From assembly GCA_021464245.1 (NCBI GenBank), contig JADCRB010000045.1:124001-188000 (forward strand): DNA of 64,000 bases. Direction: 5' to 3'. A program made the translations under genes and the position numbers. How positions within the stretch are numbered: position 1 is the stretch's first letter; every line of letters starts with the position of its first letter. Positions 1 to 9,950 of this stretch are shown piece after piece. The stretch is from Carallia brachiata (Eukaryota > Streptophyta > Magnoliopsida > Malpighiales > Rhizophoraceae). The notes under the pieces are model-generated. The model searched no databases, was not told where the DNA came from, and was given only the letters and a program-made list of their open reading frames with translations.

Positions 1-400
1 TCCATATAGTATGAGAGAACCAAACTGTAATGCCTGGCATTCACAACAAACAATCAACAAAATCAATTGGGCGTACCTCATGGAGTTTTGAGGATTGATC
101 CGCAACAGGCAGCAAGATTCACAAGCTTCGTCCCATGATCACTAACCATGCGTTGAAATCCTTCCTCAACATATAAATGAGCAAAGGATGATCCTAAATT
201 ATAAAATTGTCACTGAATCAAAAATTTGTTTGCCAAAGAATGCAAAGCACCTAATTCTAACATTTGCCATTAAAACAGACAGTCAATGAAAGCATTTGGC
301 AAACATCAACTACACATCTTTGAGAATCAACCTGCAACATGAAGCAAGATTCACAAAATCCATGCCTCAATCACTTGCGTTTTGGCAAACATCAACTATA
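1..400. repeat. TNL-downstream segment, copy 1 of 3
   Basis: This stretch matches 8690-8880 and 9470-9835 in the same orientation. Shared landmarks in order are a block around GTATGAGAGAACCAAA, then CAACAAACAATCAA, then CAGCAAGATTCACA, then GAGCAAAGGATGATCCT. Copy 1 and the copy at 9470 also share a later block (about 190-360 here, containing AAACAGACAGTCAAT) that the copy at 8690 lacks. No coding potential is visible. It lies just downstream of the minus-strand TNL gene, so it is probably 3'-flanking DNA duplicated along with a gene copy. Confidence 0.8.
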
Positions 401-893
401 CATTTTTTTTTTTGAAGTTGAATCTCGCTTAAAATATCTATTTTCTCTAACATATAGAATTGTGTTAACTTGATTTAATTTTTTTTAGGTGTTTCCATAA
501 ACAAACAGCAATACAAAAAAGAAATAAATAAAGAAAACGTTCAAAAGAATATACACCTGCAGTAACACAACAATGCGAGAAAAGGCAGAAGGAAAACCTG
601 CTGCGATGGGATAGAAATTGATGCCAATTTTGCTGCCTCTGATTATTTTCCAAGCTAGGGAACCAGTCCGAACATAACAGACTTGAGAGGAAGAAATAAA
701 AAGGAAGGTGGGATTTTGGTCCTGCGAATTTTGGGTCAAAAAACAAGCTTATCTTTCTTTTTCTTTTTATAGGTGGCAGCGCCGTGATGGCGTTTTTTGT
801 TGTGTGTGTGCTTTTGAAAAATGGTAGTGGAACGCTAAGCTGAATCGTACTCCTCACGTTCTGCTGACAATATTGGAATGGCCCCGCATTTCT
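401..893. other. TNL 3' flank, no gene seen
   Basis: The segment lies downstream of the TNL stop codon on the minus strand. It contains short T- and A-runs. Open frames on the minus strand (465-857) are Phe/Ser/Leu-rich with no recognisable domain. Part of it is probably the TNL 3' untranslated region. No clear polyadenylation signal was singled out. Confidence 0.4.
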
Positions 894-1368
894 TCACCTT
901 CCACTCATCTTTAAATCGGTTTGGCAATGGTTTGAAGCTAAACAAGACGCGTCGTACGAGCACTGGGTGAGGTGTGGACATTTCACAGCCATTATGTCAT
1001 GCAGGCTACAAGCAAACAGCACTACGACGTGCTCTGTACTGCTTAGATTGTTAATCAGCCAGTCGTCAGACAGAACAAAAGTGAAATCACTGCCATCATC
1101 ACAATCGTCTCCAAAATGGCAGTTGCATTGGAGTTGTAAGCCAAGAATGTTTCCACAATCGACAACAAGGCATATAATAAATGCCAAGTAGGGATCGTTG
1201 CTGAGCCAATTGGAGGGGAGTGGAACTCTGACAGTGTCTCCCGTGCTTTGATTCCCACACCATTCTGGAATTCTGCCTCCCGGATAATAGACTGAAAGAC
1301 TCAGCAGCAGAAACTTTACCACAAAAACAAAAATCATGACATCATATCAGCAGTGAATAAACAAGAAA

Positions 1369-1406
<38 letters not shown>

Positions 1407-4400
1407 AGACCTTTTCATCATTATAGTCTCTCACATCCTTAATTGAAAAATCAATCTCCAAATGAGAGATGGGGTCTCTTTTGTTTTGAGGCACTTTGAA
1501 GCACCCGGATAAGTTGACACTGCTGAGAGGAGATCGCCTATCAGACAATAGTCGATTAAGGGAAGATATGTCTTCTAATGACATGCAACCGCGGGCATCT
1601 AGTTCAAGTAGGCTCACTGGGAGCTCTGGTAAAGACCGAAGCCTGACGCAAGACTGTATGGAAAGAACTTCAAGTTGAGTAAGTTGATCGAAGCTTTCAG
1701 GGATACTCTCAAAGTCATTACTATCTAAAACTAATTTTTTTAAAGAGGATAAACACCCGAGGTCAGCAGGTAATTCCCAGAGATTACAACCTTCTAAATC
1801 GACATCGGTTAAGCAAGACAAGGTTAAACAAGACATCCCCAACCACAAAGTTAATGAAGCAATGTTTTTGCAACCACACATTCTGAACCATTTTAGCCCT
1901 TTTAGATTGTCCACAGAGGATGGTAGATTTGCTATGGCTGTTAAGCTCAAATCCAGTGTCTCTAGATTATCCATGCTCTCCAAGATTTCTGGAAATAGCT
2001 TCAGTTTAGAGCAAAATTCCAGGTCGAGAAACTTGAGACGTTTTAACTTGCAAATGTTGGTTGGGAGGCTCGCAAGCTCCATGCAGAACTGTAAGTCCAA
2101 TTCGACCAGTTGATCAAGCTTCTCAATGGAGGAAGGCACTTCTTTTATCGCAGTCTCAGATAAGTATAGGTATTTTATGTTCTTTGAAACCTCTGGAAAC
2201 ATTTCAAGTCTTTTGCAACCAGAGAGGTCAAGAATATCAAGACATTCCATATCAATGTTGTTCGGAAGACTCGTAATATTGTTGCAGCCCTTTAACTTTA
2301 GGCACATGACCATACTGAACTGGCTTAAGCACGGGGAATGCTTAACAATACTCTCAGACTGCATGCAGTGAAAGATAATTAGGGGTCAGTGATTAGTAAA
2401 TTAAAGAGAGCTTTTTTGTCAATTAGAAAAAGATCATTAATACGAATAATTTGTACCTCAACTTCTTTCCAAAGTCCTTTAATGTCGCTATGAGGTAACT
2501 CAATCAAGAGGGGATTCTCGGGGCAAAAATCTACTGGCAAATACTCCAATGGATATCCATCCCAATAAAGATACCTCAACTCATTAGGAAGATAATCAAG
2601 GCCTTGGGAAAGGTGCACTCTGCATTCTTTGTTCATCAACCCGTTCGCATCCTTTGAATTGTATATTTTTAAAAATTTCAAGTTCGACACGCTTTCAAAG
2701 GCTTTAGGATTCAACTGGATCTCTTTTCTTAGCTTACTCATATTGAGAAATATGCCTTCAACTTTTTTCGTTCCCTAAAAAATAAGAGGAAAAGCAACAA
2801 TGAGTAAAAATGAAAAGTGGATTGGAATTTCCATACAATTGCATCTTACCGTATCTTTCATGAATACTTGATATATATCTTGTGTATCCCATAGTCTACT
2901 ACGTTCGCCTGGCTCCTTCGATTCTGCACGTACAATTTCCCTACTCATTTCTTGTAATAGATCATGCATGTCTAGCACCACTACCTCATCCCCCGAAATA
3001 GTAGTTGTAGTAGTGGTGCTTATGAGGGACTTGTCAATGAGATTTCGTATTCCAATCTCTGGAGAAAAGTCATAATTATTCAATATTTGTATCACAGTAT
3101 CCCTATTCTCATCTTTAAAGAAACATGCAATGTGAAGAAAGATTTCCTTGTCCTCCCTATCCAGGCCTTCGTAACTAATTTTCAATACCTTTTGAATCTC
3201 ACACATGAGCACCATTTTCAATTTATTTAGGGCACTTTCCCACTCAGTTTTGTTCTTACCAAATAAAAAGGAGCCCAAAACTTTAAGAGCCAAGGGATTG
3301 TCCTTACAGTATCTAACAACTGAATCCGACAAGGGCTGGTGATCTTGTGGGGGATGATTTTGCTTGAAGGCATACTGACTAAAAAGTTGAAGAGCTGCAT
3401 CATCACACAATGCCTTGACCTCGTAGATATAATCAGCCCTTCTTTCAAAAGCTTGTTTATTTCTGCTTGTTACAATGATCTTACTTCCTGAACCAAACCA
3501 ACAAAATTTTCCAATTAAACGTTCTAATTGTTGCGGATCATCAACATCATCAAGAACAACTAATATCCGTTTGCTATAGAGTCTTCTAGTCAAAGATGGT
3601 CCAAGTCCAATGCTGGGTGTATAAATTCTAATATGACTATCTCCCAATGCTTCCGAAATGAGCTTTTCTAACAACTTTTCAATGCCACTTTTTTCTGATT
3701 CTTCCCTAATGTTTCTGAGAAAGCAGCAACCTTCAAACTGATATGAAATCTTGTAAAAAATAGCTTCAGCAACAGTTGTTTTGCCTATACCGCCCATGCC
3801 CCAAATGCCTAAAATGCAAACATCTGGGGATTTCAGTACGCGTTTAATTTGCTGAAGGTGTGAATTTATTCCCACCAAGCCCTCCAAGTCCGTTGGCAAA
3901 GGCAATGTTTGATTCAGTTTCTCCAAAACATCTTTGACTATTTGCTCGATAAAATTATGCTCTGGCCTGCCATAAATAAGCCAATGTTTCATAACCATGC
4001 AAAGTTTCAAAAATACTTTTCGTAGCAATTCTGCAATAGATTTGTTAAACTTTTAGTCAGAAAAATGTCATCAACGTTATCAATTGTTAAAATTCGAATG
4101 GGTCCAGCACGGATTCCATATCTAGGAACTAGATAGGTGGGGTTGAAAGCAATCAACTCATACTTTTTCACACAGCCTATAATTACCTGATGACATTGGA
4201 ATCCCACCCGGATAGATTGGCAGCTCCAGTCAACGCAGCATTCCACTTTGGGAACTTGACGGAGTTGATCTGGAAATTTCTCTTGCGATTACGATCAAAC
4301 GCGAAGGTCTCAGTTTGTTTCCTGACATCGGAAGGATTCACATTATAAAAAACGGGAATAACGATCAGTCCGCCGGTTTTGCGGCATTCCATGATCTTGA

Positions 4401-4731
4401 CGAGTTCGTCTAAGCACCACGAAGAAGATGCATAGTCTTTAGAGAAAACGACAACCGCAACCTTTGATTCTTCGATTGCTTGCAAAAGGGCCGGAGCGAT
4501 CTCGTCTCCTTTTCGAAGCTGGTAGTCTATGAACGTCTCAAGACCTTTTTCAGACAAGGCAGCATGGAGATGGCTGATGAAATTGTCCCGTGTGTCTTCA
4601 CCCCTAAAGCTCAAGAAGACGTCATGCTTCCATTGATGATGATTGTGCTTGCGGGTGGCCGGACAAGCAGAGGGAGAGAAAGAAGAAGAAGAAGAAGAGG
4701 AGGAAGAAGAAGAAGAAGCAGCCAAACCCAT
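894..4731 (-). CDS. TIR-NB-LRR disease resistance protein (5 exons)
   Basis: Intracellular immune receptor of the TNL class; family members sense pathogen effectors and signal through TIR NADase activity. Inferred exons on the minus strand: 4731-4187, 3966-2850, 2774-2457, 2358-1411 and 1313-894, giving about 1115 aa. The first four junctions are GT-AG and keep frame. Exon 1 holds a poly-Ser stretch, then the TIR domain (about residues 36-180: DVFLSFRGEDTR, SSWCLDEL). Exon 2 holds NB-ARC: P-loop GMGGIGKTT near residue 238, LVVLDDVDD, GSKIIVTSR, NPLALKVLG and MHDLLQE. Exon 3 opens with GTKKVEGIFL, typical of TNLs, and starts the LRRs; exon 4 holds the rest. Exon 5 is the post-LRR (C-JID-like) domain (YYPGGRIPEW). 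The Met at 4731 was chosen because it immediately precedes the Ser run and TIR; an in-frame Met at 4830 would add 33 atypical residues. The last splice junction is uncertain: the donor beside a GA repeat is weak. No disabling lesion is seen. Confidence 0.9.
1372..1402. repeat. (GA)n microsatellite in last TNL intron
   Basis: A GA/CT dinucleotide run of about 29 bases lies inside the last inferred intron, only a few bases from its donor. On the transcribed minus strand it reads as a CT tract. It is likely length-variable and could affect splicing of the last exon. Confidence 0.85.
4679..4719. repeat. (GAA)n trinucleotide repeat coding poly-Ser
   Basis: An imperfect GAA/GAG triplet run. On the minus strand it encodes the 12-residue Ser stretch near the N-terminus of the TNL protein (residues 6-17). 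It is likely polymorphic in length without breaking the frame. Confidence 0.85.
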
Positions 4732-5329
4732 CGGATAATTGAAGATGGAAGAATTGAAGTGACTGTTCACCTCTTTTTGAGTTCTGAGAGAATTGACAGC
4801 TATAGCTCTAAGAAACCACCCAATTAGCAATTTATCAGACAGCCCATCGGCTCTTTTTTTTATTTTTATAATGACAATTGCGTCCTAATTTTCATCAAAT
4901 TATTCTGCCAGACTGCAAACGACTTTTGTAACAACCAATATTATCTCTTACGAAAAAAAAAAAAAAGAGATTGCCGTTGTTTGATGTTTCATTTAACAAG
5001 TATTTTGCACTGTACAAATTTTGAAAATTTATCATTGGAAATATTTAATAGAATTTTTTTAAATATAATTAAAATCAGATAATAAAATTATATATATTTT
5101 TGAATAGTTAAAATTTTTTAACAAAATTCACATAAACTGTTAACTAAATTAATTATATAATTAATTTTTAAAAAAATTATGTGATTAGTTTAATAATAAA
5201 TTTTTAAAAAAATTATGTGATTAGTTTAATAATATTTAAAATTAAAATGCACATTAGAGTCTATTATTCTACACATTTCGATTCGGTTGTCAATGATGAA
5301 ATCTGTTTTTGTTGACCAAAAAATGTAAT
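4732..5329. other. TNL upstream region, AT-rich
   Basis: Upstream (minus-strand 5') of the TNL gene. It is A/T-rich and includes a short direct repeat at about 5150-5235, where the 13-base block AAAAATTATGTGA recurs about 50 bases apart. No clean TATA box could be assigned. No gene is seen. Confidence 0.4.
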
Positions 5330-5770
5330 AACATTTCAATTCATAGAAAATATTAGGCCTTTTACTACAAAGTTGCTTCATAACTTTCATTAATTTTACA
5401 ATTAAACTTGAGATAATATTAAAGGCATAAAATATGAATAAGACAAGAAGCCACTTGCATGACTCGTGTATTCTATTTCCTAACACCTTCGGATGCCAAT
5501 TTTTTCCACGAATGATGAGACAGCCCCAAATTTTATAAACAATATTTTGGTCTGATGCCAATTTTGTCCACGCACGATAAGACAGCCCCTAGTTTTATAA
5601 ACCAAGTTTTTGCTTGTTCTCACCCACTCCGTTATCATAAGATACAAGCAGTATTAATGTGACGTTTCAATTTGAGACTTTCAAACATGAGAAGATCCAC
5701 CAAAAGAGAACCAGGCTGGATTTACTTGGTGTGGTGAACTTTCATTTGCCCATGCGGCATCCTGATTCTA
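5330..5770. repeat. Diverged direct repeat, copy A
   Basis: It aligns by eye with 6455-6815. Shared blocks include GATGCCAATTTTTTCCA, GATGAGACAGCCCC, AATTTTATAAAC and CACCAAAAGAGA, in the same order and spacing. A shorter internal duplication (5495-5545 against 5550-5600) repeats the GATGCCAATTTT...GACAGCCCC block. It is non-coding. It may be the promoter region of ancient tandem resistance-gene copies, since it sits directly upstream of the TNL gene. Confidence 0.7.
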
Positions 5771-5849
5771 CGTCACATTGTCGTCGCATTCGTGTCAGCC
5801 AATGTATAAAATTAGGAGATCAACCTTGTGTAATAGTTAAACTTTTACA

Positions 5850-6170
5850 GGATAATTAATTTTTTAAATTTAAATTTTTATAATTTTTTTTATTTGAAAT
5901 CTAAACCTTTTAAATTTTTTATTTAAAATCTAAACTTTTATTTTTTTTTTCTATTTAAATTATTTTACAATAAAATCATTAATTTTTTTGTTAATTTTAA
6001 TCATATTTCTACTTGTTTCCATTAAATCTAACAGAAAAGTTAACAGTAAATCATATAAAAAGACTTAAATAAAAAAAAATAACAATTTAAGTTTTAAATA
6101 AAAAACTTAAAAGGTTTAAACTATAAATAAAAAAATCATAAAACTTTAGGTATAAAAATTTGATTATCCC
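5850..6170. mobile_element. Foldback MITE (GGATAA...TTATCC)
   Basis: The left part is rich in ATTTAAAATCTAAACTTT-type sequence. The right part repeats this in inverted orientation, so the 321-bp segment can fold on itself. The ends read GGATAAT and ATTATCC(C). Flanks are ACTTTTACA (5841-5849) and ATTTTTACA (6172-6180), an 8/9 match that suggests a 9-bp target duplication as in Mutator-like elements. There is no coding capacity. It resembles the elements at 33,017 and 50,638 at its termini. Confidence 0.6.
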
Positions 6171-6454
6171 TATTTTTACACCATATACAAATTTGCAACA
6201 TTGTTATTGTGGCCAAGTGCCTCTCGGTAGAGGCATGTGGGACGAAGAACAGTTAGTTGGTAGATGCTAGAGGGAGCTTTTGGAAATTGTTGGGAGTAAT
6301 CTATTTAAAGTACGATTAAAACACCATAAATTATTTTATTTTTTAAGTTAATAGGACTCTGGCTGGTCTATCAAGATTCATCTAGCTTTATCAATTTAGA
6401 AAATTATTTTCTAAACTAATGCAAAATTATCATACACCTTTTGGTTTGATAGTA

Positions 6455-6815
6455 AATGAGGTAATGAGCTTTCAAGAACACTTTATAGGAAACCCTATAT
6501 CTTTTATTACGAAGTTGCACCATAATTTACATTTTTTAGTTAAAATTAAGATAAAGAATCAGAGGACAAAATATGACCAGCACGGGAGGCTCTTGCATCA
6601 ACCCCGTGCTTTCTACTTCACACCGATGCCAATTTTTTCCATGGACGATGAGACAGCCCCAAATTTTATAAACCAACTTTTCACTTGGTCTCACCCGCTT
6701 TATTGTCATAATTTATACGCCTCATTCATGGGACGTTTCAAACCGATAAGATTCACCAAAAGAGACTCAAGCTGAATTTAGTTCTTGTGATCAACTTCAT
6801 TTGCCAATCCAACCA
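6455..6815. repeat. Diverged direct repeat, copy B
   Basis: Second copy of the segment at 5330-5770, about 1.1 kb downstream, separated by the MITE at 5850-6170 and other AT-rich DNA. The open frame across it (6419-6775) is not conserved in copy A, so it is not treated as a gene. Confidence 0.7.
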
Positions 6816-8285
6816 CTATACTAACTGCATGTCAGCTCTTACATTGTGCATGGTTAAAATATCCCGGAAACCAAGTTCTGCAACCCATTGTCTTTGCCGA
6901 TCATTGTCTTGATACACAGCTGAAACCCGCTCGGTCGAGCACCGTACACTTAATAAGCATTTAAAGATAAGATTCTAACTCGATCCGCGAGTAATAAATG
7001 TGTTCAAATTAAGAAGTTTCAACCAATCAATTTTCACTTATGGGCCGATTCGTCCTATGGGGTCCTCCTCCGCTTCCGCTAAGAAAAAAAAAAAAAATGA
7101 AGAGGTTATTAGTCCCTAACAATAACCTGTAGTGGTGGACTAATTCGCAATTGAGCTTTCTAAATTTCTGACCCTGTCTGCAGCCTTTGTCCGTGCAAAG
7201 GTTGTTGCTCCATCCGCATCAGCTTACACAGTAGTTGGATTTCTAGACATTTTAAAGCTGAACACTTTGAAATCTGACTACTTTAGATTCTAATGACAAA
7301 CTAGAATAACCTGTAAAATTAAGATTATTAATAAGGTAGAGTCTAAACAAACATAGGACTCCTTGGTGAAGAATATTTTTAAATCACAAGTTCATCTGAT
7401 CAAGAATATACAATCGTGTGCTTCGAAATGACTCTATCTATTTAAAGAAATTTGGCGTTGATGCCACCCAATCCATTTATTAGACTCACTCAAGACCTAA
7501 ATCCCAAGCATATAAAGATTGGCATGTACGTTTCTGGCAAATGAAATGCAAAATTACAGAGTTGGAGGCTCAAAAATATTAAACTAAATCAGTGATGAAC
7601 TAACAATCTGCCGAGAAATAGTTTAGTCTACTTTATTTTACTAAGCAAAGCCTTGAGTTGGCTTCCTTTGAATTCTTGCCTTCGAATGGGCAGCCAAGTT
7701 GCAAAAATTTTAGCAGAATTAAAGACAAAGAAGTAAAATGTTAAAAGGAGGAGCAAGAGAGCTGAATGTTCAATGCAGTTAAAGAGACGTTTTGAAACAA
7801 GAAACAGGAAAGTAAAGAACTGATGGCTATACGTCCAAAAAACAAGGACTGATAGCAGTAAAATAACTACTTACAAGCATAGACAAGAGTGAGGTGAGCA
7901 ATCTACCAGAAAATAGAAACACCAGCCTGCCTGTGCACGTTGGAGGTATTGCATGCACACACTTATGCAAACACCTGTATAGAAAACCGTAACACAATAT
8001 ATTGGGCATTAAAACTAAAGCTAATGACGGGGCACACCAGCAAGTCTACAACCTGACACAGAGGTTGCAAGCCTCCTGGCAGCATTCCTAGCCTAGAAGT
8101 TTTTGGATGTTCCATGCAAGTCATGTCGAGAAATTTCAAAATGATTGCTAATATGAATCATACTCTCCAACTAAAATCCAAATTACTGAGCATTATCATA
8201 AGAAGTTCTCAAAAAAAAAAAAAAACCTTTATCATAAGAAAAGTCTATTCTTTCAGAGACCTCCCAAGAAAGGACAGGAATCAAC
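6816..8285. other. Intergenic, no gene seen
   Basis: Ordinary AT-rich non-coding sequence with a poly-A run near 7085. Only short open frames without domain signatures occur on either strand. No RNA gene or clear mobile element was recognised. Confidence 0.4.
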
Positions 8286-9165
8286 AGGTTGTGGCGGAAA
8301 TCAAGAGACAAGCCGAGAGAATTCAAGAAAAGAGAGCAAAATAAAGATTCAAGACAGAGTGACATGGCCCAAATTATTGCAACAGTTTAGAAAGTGTAAG
8401 CTAACAAACAGCAAAAATATCCATTCGACTTATTAAATCTCATCTGAAACATTATTTTAAAACTCTTTTGTTGGTTTTTAAACCGCCAGTTTCTCTTGAA
8501 GGCTATATCCATCAACAAAAAACAGTCAATGTGTTTTCCCAAGCCAACGCAACTTATAGAAAGGGAAGGCCTTTGGTTCATCCCACACAAAGCCTTTCCC
8601 TTCATCGGCCTTTTCCCTGAAACTCTCCGTGTGCTTAATTCTTATCTAACATGAGCATTCACAGATCAAAAAATTCGTGGTTTCACATAGTATGAGAGAA
8701 CCAAACTGTCATGCCTGACATTCACAACAAACAATCAACAAAAGAATTGGTTGCACCTCATGGAGTATTGAGGATCGATCTGCAACAGGCAGCAAGATTC
8801 ACAAGCTTCGTGCCATGATCATTAACCAAGCACTGGGATCCTTCCTTGGCACATAAATGAGCAAAGGATGATCCTCAATTACTCACGTCTTGGCATTCTT
8901 CCTAGTATATCCGATGAGAAAGCATGATCCCTTAGTTATCCCATTGTTGCTGAAGCCAAAACTTTTTTGCCTAATCGTTGCGAATCCTATCCTCTCTTCC
9001 CTAATCGTTGCGAATCCTATCTATGAAAGGAGATGCAACTTTACCTAAATACCCTCCCTAATCTTAAATTACAGAAAAAGCGTAACGTTTTTTTTTTTTT
9101 CCCTTTCTAATAAAAAATAAGCATTATGAAGTTAAAAATCTGTCACCTACCAACTATATAATTAA
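8286..9165. repeat. Tandem unit 1: collapsed duplicate (3' segment joined to promoter flank)
   Basis: From 8286 to about 8983 it matches the following unit (9160-9930), with a block missing after GATGATCCT. Shared landmarks are CCAAGCCAACGCAA, CTTAATTCTTATCTAACATG, the GAGAGAACCAAA block and CCCTTAGTTATCCCATTG. Right after GCCTAA it switches to a segment (8984-9160) that matches 14,975-15,150, the region upstream of a minus-strand promoter. The join lies at CCTAA, present in both parents. So this unit looks like a tandem gene copy whose body was deleted, leaving its downstream segment fused to its upstream flank. A 20-base duplication (CTAATCGTTGCGAATCCTAT) sits at the join. Confidence 0.7.
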
Positions 9166-9950
9166 CAGGTTGTGACAGAAATCAAGAGACACAAGCTGAG
9201 ACAGTTAAGCTAACAAACAGCAAAAAAGGTTCAGTGGACTTAAAATCTTTTGTTTGGTTTTTTCAACTTCCAGTTTCTTTTGAAACCTATATCAGTTTAC
9301 AATACACAATCAACGTGTTTTCCCAAGCCAACGCAATTTATAGACAAGAAAAGCCTTTGGTTCATACCAACACAAAACCTTTCCCTTCACTTACCTTTTA
9401 AACCTGACACTCTCAGTGCACTTAATTCTTATCTAACATGAGCATTCACGAAACAAAAAATTTGTGGTTCCATCGAGTATGAGAGAACCAAATTGTAATG
9501 GCTACCATTCACAACAAACAATCAATAAAAGCAATTAAGTGTACCTCATGGAGTATTGAGGATTGATCTGCAACGGGCAGCAAGATTCACATGCTTCGAG
9601 CCACGATCATCAACCATGCGTTGCGATCCTTCCTTAGCTTATATATGAGCAAAGGATGATCCTAAATTATAACACTGTGGCTGACCCAAAATTTGTTTGC
9701 CAAAGAACGAATGCACCAAATTCTAATATTTGTCATTAAAACAGACAGTCAATAAAAGCATTAGGACATACCTTTATACATCCTTGAGAATCAATCCGCA
9801 ACATGAAGCAAGGTTCACAAAATCCATGCCTCAATTACTCATGTCTTGGCATTCTTCCTGGTATATCCGATGTGAAAGCATGATCCCTTAGTTATCCCAT
9901 TGCTGCTGAAGCCAAAACTTTTTTTGCCTAAAGTCAAGCACACTTTGATT
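9166..9950. repeat. Tandem unit 2: downstream segment, fuller copy
   Basis: It begins with the same GGTTGTG...GAAATCAAGAGAC sequence as unit 1 and continues in parallel to AGCCAAAACTTTTTTTGCCTAA, then runs into unique sequence. Unlike unit 1 it keeps the AAACAGACAGTCAAT block also seen at 1-400. It probably marks the downstream end of a minus-strand transcription unit starting near 14,860. Confidence 0.75.

Noticed and set aside
465..857. Open frames on the minus strand downstream of the TNL stop
   Set aside because: Low-complexity Phe/Leu/Ser composition from T-rich DNA, two overlapping frames and no domain; best read as 3' flank.
4480..4827. 115-codon plus-strand frame opposite the TIR exon
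   Set aside because: It is the antisense shadow of the TIR exon; its Arg run is the complement of the GAA/poly-Ser repeat.
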